DNA of 27,295 bases from a bacterium (GTDB taxonomy: Bacteria; SZUA-79; Acidulodesulfobacterales; Acidulodesulfobacteraceae), in assembly GCA_021813595.1 (NCBI GenBank), contig JAKAKF010000200.1:1-27295 (forward strand), read 5' to 3'. The notes under the pieces are model-generated. The model saw only the letters and a program-made list of their open reading frames with translations. It was not told the DNA's origin and searched no databases. The first letter of the stretch is position 1. The number at the start of each line of letters is the position of its first letter. Both the position numbers and the translations under genes were made by a program. Positions 17,864-25,831 of this stretch are shown piece after piece.

Positions 17864-20131
17864 ATGAGTATTTCAAACGAAAACCTTGTAACGGTTAATC
17901 CCTCCAACGATTTCAGCGCCTTAAACAATATAATAGAGCTTTTTAGGAATAATATAAATACTCTTGACGACGTAAGCATAGAAGAAATTCATACCGAAAA
18001 GTTCAAACTGCTCAAAAAGGCTTATACATTTTCCAAAAAAATGCATCAGGGGCAAAAAAGAGTGTCCGGCGAGCCTTACCTTACCCATCCGATCGAAGTT
18101 GCCGCTATAGTTGCGGGTTTAAGGATGGATTGTGCTTCCGTAGTTTCCGCTCTTTTGCACGATACCGTAGAAGATACTTTAACGACGATAGAAGATATCA
18201 AATCCGAATTCGGCGAAGAAGTCGCTTTTATAGTCGACGGATTGACTAAGTTGGGCAAACTGAACTTTAAAACCTCTGAAGAACTTGAAGCCGAAAATAT
18301 CAGAAAAATGATAGTCGCAATGGCTAAGGATATAAGGGTTATAGTTATAAAATTAGCCGACAGGCTTCATAATTTGCGAACCCTGGAAGTTCTTTCGAGA
18401 GAAAAACAGATTAAAATAGCGCAGGAAACCTTAGATATTTATGCACCTTTAGCTAACAGACTTGGAATATTTTTTATAAAAAGCGAACTGGAAGACCTTT
18501 CTCTTAAATATTTAAATCCACAGGCATACAAAGATTTATCTTTCAAAATAAATAAAAAAAAGACGGAAAGAGAGAAGTATATAGAAAAAGTTACGGATAT
18601 TCTTAAGGAATATTTAGAAAAACATAATTTAAAAGCTGAAATATACGGAAGGCCAAAGCATTTTTACAGCATTTACAAAAAGATGATGGAACAGCACGTC
18701 AGCTTTGAGGATATTTATGATTTACTGGCGCTTAGAATCATAGTGGATAACGAAACCGAGTGCTATGAATCGCTGGGCATAGTTCACTCAATCTGGAAAC
18801 CTATTTCCGGAAGGATTAAGGATTATATCGCCATGCCTAAGGCAAATCTATACCGCTCATTACATACGACGGTAATAGGTCCGGAAGGTATGAGGGTGGA
18901 AATTCAAATCAGGACTAAAGAGATGCATTTTATAGACGAGTTCGGCATAGCTGCACACTGGAAATATAAAGAAAACATAAAAGAAGTTGAAAAAGAAGAC
19001 ATAGAGCAGTTTAACTGGTTAAGACAGCTTGTGGAATATCAAAGAGATATGAAAGATCCGCATGAATTTTTGGACAGCGTAAAAATAGATCTTTTTCAGG
19101 AAGAAGTTTATGTTTTTACGCCGAAAGGAAAAGTTATAGCGTTGCCGAAAGATTCTACGCCCATAGATTTTGCTTACTACATACATACCGAAATAGGCGA
19201 CAAAACTACCGGAGCTATAGTAAACGGCGTTATGGTGCCTCTTAAATATAAACTTTCAAACGGCGATATAGTAGAAATTTTAACGAAAGAAGGACATCAT
19301 CCTTCAAGCGACTGGTTAAAATATGCAAAGTCTTCAAAAGCCATATCTAAAATAAGAAATTACGTCAGGCAGGAGGATAGAGAATTAAGTATTGCCGCCG
19401 GCAAAGAAAATTTAGAAAAGGAATTTAAAAAATTAGAAAATAAATCCTTAGACTTTAAGGAATTATTATTTTTAACGATGCAGAAACTTTCGTTAAAAAC
19501 TGAAGAAGAACTGTTTGCAGCCATAGGTTATGGCAAATATTCCCCTCAATATATATTTTCTTTAGCCATACCAAATTATAAAAAGACGGACAAATTATCT
19601 TTAATTACAAAAACGACCGGAAACGTAATTAATAAAATTATTCAAAAAATTAAGCCAAGTTCGACTAGCAACGATGCTGTAGTTTCTTCGCTGGGAGACG
19701 GCCTTCTTTATAAGCTTGCCGGATGCTGCCGTCCTATACCGGGGGATGATATAGTAGGATTTATTTCAAGGGGCAGGGGAGTTATAGTTCATAAAACAGA
19801 CTGCAGAAATATAATAGGAATAGACGAAAGCAGGCTTATAAGCGTTAATTGGAAAGAAACTTCCAAAAATAAATCAAATTTATCCAAAGCAGAGTTGTTT
19901 GAAACAAAAATAAGGATTATAACCGACGATAAAAAAGGCGTTTTAGCCAATATAGCATCTTTGATATCTGCCAGAGAGGCTAATATATCAAAAGCGCAGG
20001 TCAGAACTCTTATAGACGGAAGAGCGGTTCATTTGTTTGATATCGAAGTGAGAGACAACAAACAGGCGGAATCTATTATTGACGGTATTAAATCTATTAA
20101 AGGAGTAATAAAGGTCAACAGGGTAACTTAA
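17864..20131 (+). CDS. spoT: Bifunctional (p)ppGpp synthetase/hydrolase (Rel/SpoT)
   Basis: Controls the stringent response by making and breaking (p)ppGpp. Domains in order: HD hydrolase with His75 and ALLHDTVEDT (His99-Asp100 intact, so hydrolase is probably active); synthetase with GRPKHFYSIYKKM (262-274), FEDIYDLLALRI, GRIKDYIAMPKANLYRSLHT (RxKD at 317-320, the form usual in bifunctional enzymes); TGS domain from VYVFTPKG (416) to about 475; conserved cysteine region AGCCRPIPGDDIVGF with Cys621, Cys622 and Cys647; C-terminal ACT domain from about 680. The 755 aa length is full. Starts 20 bp after rpoZ with no strong ribosome site, so coupling to rpoZ is likely. A single long Rel gene suggests this is the cell's main (p)ppGpp enzyme, though others may lie elsewhere. 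Confidence 0.95.
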   Translation: MSISNENLVTVNPSNDFSALNNIIELFRNNINTLDDVSIEEIHTEKFKLLKKAYTFSKKMHQGQKRVSGEPYLTHPIEVAAIVAGLRMDCASVVSALLHDTVEDTLTTIEDIKSEFGEEVAFIVDGLTKLGKLNFKTSEELEAENIRKMIVAMAKDIRVIVIKLADRLHNLRTLEVLSREKQIKIAQETLDIYAPLANRLGIFFIKSELEDLSLKYLNPQAYKDLSFKINKKKTEREKYIEKVTDILKEYLEKHNLKAEIYGRPKHFYSIYKKMMEQHVSFEDIYDLLALRIIVDNETECYESLGIVHSIWKPISGRIKDYIAMPKANLYRSLHTTVIGPEGMRVEIQIRTKEMHFIDEFGIAAHWKYKENIKEVEKEDIEQFNWLRQLVEYQRDMKDPHEFLDSVKIDLFQEEVYVFTPKGKVIALPKDSTPIDFAYYIHTEIGDKTTGAIVNGVMVPLKYKLSNGDIVEILTKEGHHPSSDWLKYAKSSKAISKIRNYVRQEDRELSIAAGKENLEKEFKKLENKSLDFKELLFLTMQKLSLKTEEELFAAIGYGKYSPQYIFSLAIPNYKKTDKLSLITKTTGNVINKIIQKIKPSSTSNDAVVSSLGDGLLYKLAGCCRPIPGDDIVGFISRGRGVIVHKTDCRNIIGIDESRLISVNWKETSKNKSNLSKAELFETKIRIITDDKKGVLANIASLISAREANISKAQVRTLIDGRAVHLFDIEVRDNKQAESIIDGIKSIKGVIKVNRVT

Positions 20132-20221
20132 AAATTATAAAGCATTAAATAACGGTAGCGTTATTATTCTTTATTTTCTAAAAATAAATACATGTATAAA
20201 TGAAAGCGAAAGACTGCTAAG

Positions 20222-20267
20222 CGGGAGAGATATTAACCCAGGCTAAAAAAAAATATATTCTCTCCCG
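20222..20267. terminator. Weak inverted repeat between converging rel and DUF2892 genes
   Basis: CGGGAGAGA (20222-20230) pairs with TCTCTCCCG (20259-20267) across a 28-base loop that contains an A-run, in the gap between converging genes. The right arm is followed by TTT only. It could end transcription from either side, but the long loop and short T-run make that uncertain. Confidence 0.35.
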
Positions 20268-20283
20268 TTTGCGCGTAATTATT

Positions 20284-20496
20284 TTACTTTTGGCAATTTT
20301 TACACGTGTTTATTCCAAGCAGCGTATATAATGCGCAAAATCCGGTAATTCCAGTAATTAAAGCTATTAAACCGACTATTATAAGTATAATTCCCAATAC
20401 TTCTGCGCCCTTAAGCGCTAATGCGCCGACGACTATTAAAACTATTCCTATAATAACTCTTATTATCCTGTCGGTGCCGCTTTCATTCGTTTTCAT
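20284..20496 (-). CDS. Small DUF2892 (YgaP-like transmembrane) protein
   Basis: 70-aa inner-membrane protein. The N-terminus TDRIIRVIIGIVLIVVGAL and the second hydrophobic stretch GIILIIVGLIALITGITGFC, followed by ALYTLLGINTC, match the DUF2892 two-helix family, known as a free-standing form of the YgaP rhodanese membrane tail. It ends in CKNCQK: with the Cys after the second helix this gives three cysteines near the C-terminus, which fits the persulfide/thiol links of the family but is not proof of function. GAGGGG ribosome site on the minus strand at 20506-20511. It stands alone, convergent with rel and divergent from the radical SAM gene. Confidence 0.88.
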   Translation of the reverse strand: MKTNESGTDRIIRVIIGIVLIVVGALALKGAEVLGIILIIVGLIALITGITGFCALYTLLGINTCKNCQK

Positions 20497-20813
20497 TGAT
20501 AAACCCCCCTCATTGATTTAAAAAAAATTAATTTAATTTAAAAATTAAATATAAATATATGAATAATCATATCTATTAATTAGTGTATCATATTTTTTAA
20601 AAAAAGCAATTAGTTATAAAGCGTTATTTATAAGGCGGTTAGTTTAGCGGCATGCCTATAATGAATTTTAAGATATACAATCAATGTAATAACCGCAATA
20701 TTAATAAGGATTTTTTAGAGTTTATTATTGACTAAAGGCATTAAAAGTTATAGTATATCAGCTGATTAGTCCGTTTGTTAATTAAAATAATCGTTAAATA
20801 ATAAAAAAATTAA
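20497..20813. other. 317-bp divergent intergenic region
   Basis: AT-rich spacer between the DUF2892 gene (minus) and the radical SAM gene (plus). Apart from the ribosome site of the former and a candidate promoter for the latter, I see no gene, repeat or RNA. Confidence 0.6.
20728..20756 (+). promoter_or_regulatory. Candidate sigma-70 promoter for the radical SAM gene
   Basis: TTGACT (20728-20733), 17-bp spacer, TAGTAT (20751-20756), about 57 bp before the ATG. The -35 matches five of six positions; the -10 matches four. An alternative -10 TATAGT overlaps at 20749. Confidence 0.45.
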
Positions 20814-22985
20814 ATGACGAAAAAGATAAAAAATAAAATTGCTTTTTATGTAGATTATGAAAGTTTTAATTCCAAAGAAGCCCCGCCTATACTCTTTTTT
20901 ATTTCTTTTTTGAGAAATAAAGGTTACAAAGTAGATTTTTTTGCGTCGGAAAAAATGCTTCTTGAAGCATTTAAAAATACCGCAAACAAAAATAATCCAA
21001 TAACGCAACAATCAGCTATGCATTATGATGTGTGCCTTCTTTCTTTAATGAGTTCCGATAAATTAAGAAAAATACTCCAGACGGCTATTAAAGTTAAAGA
21101 ATACAGTCCTTTTACCGTTAACGTTCTCGGAGGAACCGGAGTTTACGGCTATTATAAAGATATTATAGAAGCAGAAGGCATAGATGTTACAATAGAAGGC
21201 GACGCCGAAAAAATTCTTCCCGCAGTGCTAGAAGGTATTGCCAATGTATTGAATCAAAATAACGTTTTGGTTTTAAATAACAACGGAGATTATAAGGCGG
21301 AAGACCTTAATTCGTTAATTTTCCAAAATTATCCGGAAAAATTAACATCCGGAATAACACAGCAGGAAGCATATTATTGCACTCCCGAACATATGGGACT
21401 GTTGTTTAAACGAAAGGGACGCTATCTTTCTCCTATAGCAAAAATACCGGAAAATATTTTTTTCGAAAGAATACTTTCGGGATATACGATAAAGTGTCCT
21501 ATTTCAAATACCGCAATAAAATTAAACAATGGGAAAATCAGATTTTTTGAAAAAATAGATGCTTCACATGAAGACTTTGATATATTTTATTCAAATTATA
21601 AAAATATAATGACTAAGGAAGAATTTACGAATACCATACCGCCTTTTCCTACGGAAACCGAAATCAATGCTGAATATACGGATTATCCTTGGGATATATA
21701 CGACGATTTTAAGTTTGAATCCGTAGGTTTATATGCCCAAAGAGGCTGCAACTGGGGAAAATGCACCTACTGTTCTATAGTTAATTATAAATACAGAAAA
21801 TTAAGCACGAAGTTCCTTTTAAAAATTATAAAAGAAGCGAGCAGTCATAATGTTTACGGTTTTAGTTTCGACGACGATCTTTTTGTTCAGAATAAAATAT
21901 GGCTTAATGAATTTTTAGACGGTATTATCGCCGGAAAGTTCAATGAAAAATTCAGTTTTACGGCTATGTTTAAAGTAGAGCATATTACGGACGAAGACAT
22001 TTTAAATAAGCTAAAACAGGCTAATTTTACCAAAATTCAAATAGGCGTAGAAAGTTTTTTGCCAGAAAAGATTTCATATTTTTCAAAAACAAAAAAAGAC
22101 AAAGAACGGTCATATATCGATAAAGCTAAAAAAATTATAGATTATTGCGCATCTATAAAAATTATTCCTTCGTCCTTTATTATTTTGACGCTACCGGATA
22201 AAAATTTTAGTTTATTTGATATAGTTTCCGAAATGGGAGAAATTATAGACATTATAATAAATGTTTACGACAGGCATGAAGTCGTTCCCATTTTCTTGTT
22301 TAACGACTTTATAAACGCATATCCGAATGCTCCTTTATTAAATCGAAACGCTTATTCTAAATTTATAATTCCTCTTTGCGGCGAAATAAAAAGAGTTAAA
22401 AACGAAGAAGGCGTTAATGCAGATATGCTGAATTTAAAAACTATAGAAGTACCTTATCTTTATAAATTTGAAAATTTAAAAATTGCTCATTTTATTGATT
22501 TACTTATAAAAAATAAAAATATAAACGGCAATCTGAATAATGAAAAAGAAAAATATAGTAAATCTAGCAAACCTAGCAAAATAAAAACTGGTGACGAAAC
22601 GGGCGAAAAAGAGATGTTTGCAAATATAGACAATATTCTTAATTCTCTGAGCGCCGCTTTCGATTTATACGGAACACCCGAATTTTTGTTATACGATATT
22701 ATAGACGGTTTAATTGCGGCGTACGACGGCAACGACGATATCGTAAAAAAAATTATAACGGAATATTTTAACGTAAACGATATAAATAAATTTAAAAATT
22801 ATGTAGCTTCCGGTAAAATAGACCGCAATAAGGCTATAGATATTTTCAGCTCTATAATAACCGGCTTTGACGAACTAAAAGCACGGCAAGAAGAAAAAAA
22901 GCTTAAAGGTAAATCTATAACAGGCGTTTTAAATGAAAGGATAAGCGCATTTATAAAGCAATATTATAATAATTTGCAATTATAA
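20814..22985 (+). CDS. B12-binding-type radical SAM protein of unknown reaction
   Basis: 723 aa. The first ~150 residues look like a cobalamin-binding Rossmann region (KNKIAFYVDYESF, a conserved GG in VNVLGGTGVYGYY at 103-114, VTIEGDAEKILPAVLEG), but no DxHxxG motif is visible, so a lower His ligand for B12 seems absent. The radical SAM core begins near 304 with LYAQRGCNWGKCTYCSIVNY; Cys312, Cys317 and Cys320 form CX4CX2C, not the usual CX3CX2C. YGFSFDDDLFV and FTKIQIGVESF fit later strands of the SAM barrel. After about residue 580 come an Asn/Lys-rich linker and a helical C-terminal domain I do not recognise. No ribosome site; an own promoter is likely. Its stop lies inside a 17-bp hairpin. 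Substrate unknown. Confidence 0.82.
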   Translation: MTKKIKNKIAFYVDYESFNSKEAPPILFFISFLRNKGYKVDFFASEKMLLEAFKNTANKNNPITQQSAMHYDVCLLSLMSSDKLRKILQTAIKVKEYSPFTVNVLGGTGVYGYYKDIIEAEGIDVTIEGDAEKILPAVLEGIANVLNQNNVLVLNNNGDYKAEDLNSLIFQNYPEKLTSGITQQEAYYCTPEHMGLLFKRKGRYLSPIAKIPENIFFERILSGYTIKCPISNTAIKLNNGKIRFFEKIDASHEDFDIFYSNYKNIMTKEEFTNTIPPFPTETEINAEYTDYPWDIYDDFKFESVGLYAQRGCNWGKCTYCSIVNYKYRKLSTKFLLKIIKEASSHNVYGFSFDDDLFVQNKIWLNEFLDGIIAGKFNEKFSFTAMFKVEHITDEDILNKLKQANFTKIQIGVESFLPEKISYFSKTKKDKERSYIDKAKKIIDYCASIKIIPSSFIILTLPDKNFSLFDIVSEMGEIIDIIINVYDRHEVVPIFLFNDFINAYPNAPLLNRNAYSKFIIPLCGEIKRVKNEEGVNADMLNLKTIEVPYLYKFENLKIAHFIDLLIKNKNINGNLNNEKEKYSKSSKPSKIKTGDETGEKEMFANIDNILNSLSAAFDLYGTPEFLLYDIIDGLIAAYDGNDDIVKKIITEYFNVNDINKFKNYVASGKIDRNKAIDIFSSIITGFDELKARQEEKKLKGKSITGVLNERISAFIKQYYNNLQL

Positions 22986-22995
22986 TATTGCTTTA
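22954..22995. terminator. Perfect 17-bp hairpin spanning the radical SAM stop codon
   Basis: Arms 22954-22970 and 22979-22995 pair without mismatch around an 8-base loop; the TAA stop (22983-22985) is in the right arm. It lies between converging genes. A-T-rich stem and no long U-tract, so it may act as a weak terminator for both sides or as a 3' mRNA end stabiliser. Confidence 0.6.
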
Positions 22996-23134
22996 ATCCG
23001 CCGCAATAAATTTTTATCTGCATAAAAACTGCATACGTTTGTAATGCGAAAGCCGAAATATGAAATATAAATTTTTAAATCAGTTTTATAGCATCCAGCC
23101 GTGATTTAAAGTAATATATTGTGCTATTGCCGCT

Positions 23135-24037
23135 TTATTTATCCTTATTTTTATTCGCAAGCATTTGCAGAGCTTTAAGATAGCTTGCTTTAAGCCTGTT
23201 GAACGATTTAGCCAGCAAACCTATTTCGTCGTTCCCTTTTACTTCAAAATTTTCGTTAGACTTTCCCATTGAAATATCCTCGGCTAATTTAGTCATTTCA
23301 TGAATAGGTTTAATTATAGCTTTATTGATAAAAAACAGCGCTACGATGAATGCCAAGAATGGAAGAATAAATATTGCCAATACTATTATCAAAGAACTTC
23401 TAAAAGCTACTTTATCCATATATTTTGTAGGAACTAATACGCTTAACGAACCGACGATTTGCCCCGGTTTCCAATGCCAGCCGTGCGTACCGCCGTATTT
23501 TTTAACAATAGCTTGGGTAATAGGGGATTTGTTTTCGGGATTGCCGTGACAGATCATGCATCCATTTTTTGCGACTACAGGTTTCATAACGTAAAAATAT
23601 GAACGTCCGTTAAAAATATGATAGCCGCTTAATGATTTAATATCGGGATTGTTTTTAAATTTTTGTATAATTTTTTGTTGAAACGGGTTTGCTTTATTGT
23701 TTAAATTTAACGGGTTTAAAGTAGGTTCGGAATATATGTAATGAGGAAGAAATTTTTTAATAAGTTTTGCAACGCCAAGCGCTACAAATGTAGCAGATTC
23801 GGCCTGCATAACAAATTTGGGGGTGGCTTTCATGACGGCAGGCCTTAATTCGTTAGAAGTATAATCTCTTGTCGATTTTTCGGCATACAGAACCATAGCC
23901 GCTTCATGCGTGAGTTCGTTTTTTTTGAATTTTTGAATATAATAAAAAGAAACGGCGGCAACTAAAAGGTTAGCGCCGAAACCGATAATTATCATAATTA
24001 CCGCAAATTTCGTTTTTAAAGACGCATTTTTGAACAT
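23135..24037 (-). CDS. DUF3365 c-type heme sensor with HAMP domain and no output domain
   Basis: 300-aa membrane protein. A first helix (about 11-33) leads to an extracytoplasmic DUF3365 (Tll0287-like) domain of about 170 residues containing CMICHGNPENKSP: Cys160, Cys163 and His164 make one covalent c-type heme site. YYIQKFKKNE, HEAAMVLYAEKS and GWHWKPGQIVGSLSV are typical of the domain. A second helix (about 214-238) precedes a HAMP domain (IIKPIHEMTKLAEDIS, NDEIGLLAKSFNRLK). The protein stops there, with only some ten residues after the HAMP helix, so no kinase, cyclase or methyl-accepting domain is attached. Strong ribosome site AAGGGGG. Likely a redox or gas-ligand sensor passing a signal to a separate partner; no partner is adjacent. 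Confidence 0.88.
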   Translation of the reverse strand: MFKNASLKTKFAVIMIIIGFGANLLVAAVSFYYIQKFKKNELTHEAAMVLYAEKSTRDYTSNELRPAVMKATPKFVMQAESATFVALGVAKLIKKFLPHYIYSEPTLNPLNLNNKANPFQQKIIQKFKNNPDIKSLSGYHIFNGRSYFYVMKPVVAKNGCMICHGNPENKSPITQAIVKKYGGTHGWHWKPGQIVGSLSVLVPTKYMDKVAFRSSLIIVLAIFILPFLAFIVALFFINKAIIKPIHEMTKLAEDISMGKSNENFEVKGNDEIGLLAKSFNRLKASYLKALQMLANKNKDK

Positions 24038-24382
24038 TTCTACCCCCTTATTTAAGCAATATTTACATTATATTTCAATTTCGCTAAAATATATATTATA
24101 TTATAAATTTTATCATAAAAATATATTACTAAAGTTAATTTGATTTTATAATATATTAAATTTTATTTCAATAAAAAAAAGATATAATTAATCGGTTTAT
24201 ATTTTTATGCAATAACTTTAATATATTAATATAAAGATATTTATTAAATTCGATAAAAAAATATTATAATTATATAATCGTCTATTATTATATATAAAGC
24301 TACGCCGAATAAATTTTTGAAGTAAATTGATAAAATAATATTCAAAAATAAATCATAAACAATATTAACGGGAGGCCTATTA
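24038..24382. other. 345-bp AT-rich divergent spacer
   Basis: Extremely A/T-rich DNA between the DUF3365 gene (minus) and the 98-aa gene (plus). Several TATAAT-like strings occur but in such composition they carry little weight. I see no gene, RNA or clear repeat here. Confidence 0.5.
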
Positions 24383-24679
24383 ATGGAAGTAGCTAAATTG
24401 TTTTTTGAGTGCGAAAAATGCGGACAGCCGTTTGATTTAGCAATAAACAAGAGGGATTTTAAGCGTATAATAACGGAAAACATAGAATCGTCCAAGGAAT
24501 ATACGCATGAATTTAAAAGAAAGTTTTATTGTTGCGGTAAAAGTATAGAGATAAGAATAAGTATAAGGCGTAATAATTTTAACGAATACGAAACGCACGA
24601 GGTGTATCATAAGGGTTTGAGAAATTTTAGAGTCGGCGATAATTTTGACTCGATAATAAAAGAGGTAGGTTCCAACTAA
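24383..24679 (+). CDS. Small cysteine-containing protein, unknown (zinc-ribbon look)
   Basis: 98 aa with a strong GGGAGG ribosome site (24370-24375), so I treat it as real. Two cysteine pairs stand out: CEKCG at residues 10-14 and CCG at 50-52, spaced like the knuckles of a small zinc ribbon, with a basic, beta-rich stretch after the second (KSIEIRISIRRNNF). No family recognised. It is followed 52 bp later by a small coiled-coil gene with its own ribosome site, probably one transcript. It could be a DNA/RNA- or protein-binding adaptor; this is inference from the cysteines only. Confidence 0.7.
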   Translation: MEVAKLFFECEKCGQPFDLAINKRDFKRIITENIESSKEYTHEFKRKFYCCGKSIEIRISIRRNNFNEYETHEVYHKGLRNFRVGDNFDSIIKEVGSN

Positions 24680-24731
24680 ATTTTCGCGGCAATATATATA
24701 AAAAATAATTTAAAAAAGGGACGGTCAATAA

Positions 24732-25001
24732 ATGGAAAATGACATGATTAAAGAAAAAATAGAATTAGAAAAAGAAAAAAACGATTTAGAAAAACAAGTC
24801 GCAGCAATTATCGATAAAAAAGGAAATGGATTTTTCGATAAATACAAGAAAGAAATCGAACTTGATATCGAGCTTGCAATCAAAAAATTTGCTTACGAAA
24901 AAATAGAGAAAAAGGAAAAAGAAAACGATTTGGACAACATTAAAACCGATATTTTATCATTGAAAGTATTATTAGATTATACCGGCAGGGATGACTCATA
25001 A
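24732..25001 (+). CDS. Small coiled-coil protein, unknown
   Basis: 89 aa, very rich in Lys, Glu, Asp and Ile. The first 25 residues (IKEKIELEKEKNDLEKQV) form a heptad-like charged coiled coil; a second helical stretch (ELDIELAIKKFAYEKIEKK) follows. No catalytic motif, signal peptide or membrane segment. AAGGG at 24716-24720 upstream serves as ribosome site. Found 52 bp after the cysteine protein. No homologue comes to mind. The composition is what AT-rich noise could also give, but ribosome site, length and position favour a real gene. Confidence 0.6.
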   Translation: MENDMIKEKIELEKEKNDLEKQVAAIIDKKGNGFFDKYKKEIELDIELAIKKFAYEKIEKKEKENDLDNIKTDILSLKVLLDYTGRDDS

Positions 25002-25110
25002 ATACCGGTTTTATGTTTATGCTAACCGGCTGACGTCCAAGGTAAATATTTTACGAGTTAATTATTTTTATTTAAAAATCAACTTGTATAGAAATGGTTA
25101 AAAATCTTTA

Positions 25111-25140
25111 TTGACAAAATAAAAGGATTAATAGTAATAT
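25111..25140 (+). promoter_or_regulatory. Promoter of the tRNA-Val gene
   Basis: TTGACA (25111-25116) is a perfect -35 box; TAATAT (25135-25140) at 18 bp serves as -10. Transcription would start about 20 bases before the tRNA. Confidence 0.65.
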
Positions 25141-25165
25141 ATATTAGTTTTATTTCCAAATTTTT

Positions 25166-25241
<76 letters not shown>

Positions 25242-25357
25242 GTAAAAACCGCAGTAAATATGGCATTTAAGCGATATACTAAATTGACATATTTTCTTGA
25301 TTTAAATAAAATTTACGTAAATTTATCGAATTTTGGATACAAAAACGCATACAGTTT

Positions 25358-25504
25358 TTAGGTAAAATAATATGAAAATATACCAGCGCGGACAGACAGG
25401 CTTACTGGTGCTAGTTTAGGCTTGACAATAAGCATTATCAATACTCCTACTCCTGTAAAACCAAAGATAAAGAAGGTGTCCGAGAGATAGCTTAGGCTGT
25501 TCAT
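25358..25504 (-). pseudogene. C-terminal remnant of a membrane transporter (possibly MFS, DHA2 type)
   Basis: Forty-eight codons on the minus strand ending in TAA. They read SLSYLSDTFFIFGFTGVGV followed by LIMLIVKPKLAP: a polar turn, one hydrophobic helix and a basic KPK end, the layout of the last helix of EmrB/QacA-like drug efflux proteins. There is no ribosome site before the nearby ATG (25504), and upstream the frame soon meets a stop, so the rest of the gene is gone. Family assignment is tentative; the plus-strand open frame across the same bases is taken as its shadow. Confidence 0.4.
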
Positions 25505-25621
25505 TAGATATAGTCCGAAACAGATTTAATTTGCCGATTAAAAACAAAAATCAGCGATTATTCGCAGAAACCTTTCAAGAGTATTTAAAGAGCCTTAATA
25601 ATTCAAATGGGACTATAGCGA

Positions 25622-25785
25622 TTAGATTTTTAAATCCTTTATCTTGGGTTCTTCAATAGGTTTTAAAAGTATATTGCTCCCGTCCTGAAGTATAATCAGT
25701 TTGGAATTCGGCTTTAAGTTTAGGGCTTTCCGATTTTATTCAGTATGACCACCTGTCCTTTAACGGACAAGCTTGTAGTTTCCAT
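25622..25785 (-). pseudogene. AbrB/MazE-type antitoxin gene broken by a one-base deletion
   Basis: On the minus strand an ATG at 25785, nine bases after GGAGG (25795-25799), reads METTSLSVKGQVVILNKI, the swapped-hairpin AbrB N-terminus. The frame then stops (GKP then TAA). In the next frame the family sequence continues without a gap: RKALNLKPNSKLIILQDG, then SNILLKPIEEPKIKDLKI and stop. The two halves join exactly if one base is restored near 25730-25731, giving a protein of about 54 residues. Promoter and operator look intact. No toxin gene follows on the minus strand. Known members are antitoxins that pair with PIN or MazF toxins, or stand-alone regulators. Confidence 0.85.
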
Positions 25786-25804
25786 AATAATAAACCTCCA
25801 AAAT

Positions 25805-25831
25805 AAGTAAGTATTTCTTACTTTTATTATA
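25805..25831 (-). promoter_or_regulatory. Promoter -10 and inverted-repeat operator of the antitoxin pseudogene
   Basis: On the minus strand TATAAT (25831-25826) is followed by a perfect inverted repeat AAGTAAG-N5-CTTACTT (25805-25823) and then by the ribosome site. An operator over the transcription start is what an autoregulated antitoxin operon would have. No convincing -35 box is seen. Confidence 0.55.

Noticed and set aside
25005..25029. CCGGTT...AACCGG stem after the coiled-coil gene as a terminator
   Set aside because: Only six pairs, 13-base loop and no T-tract.
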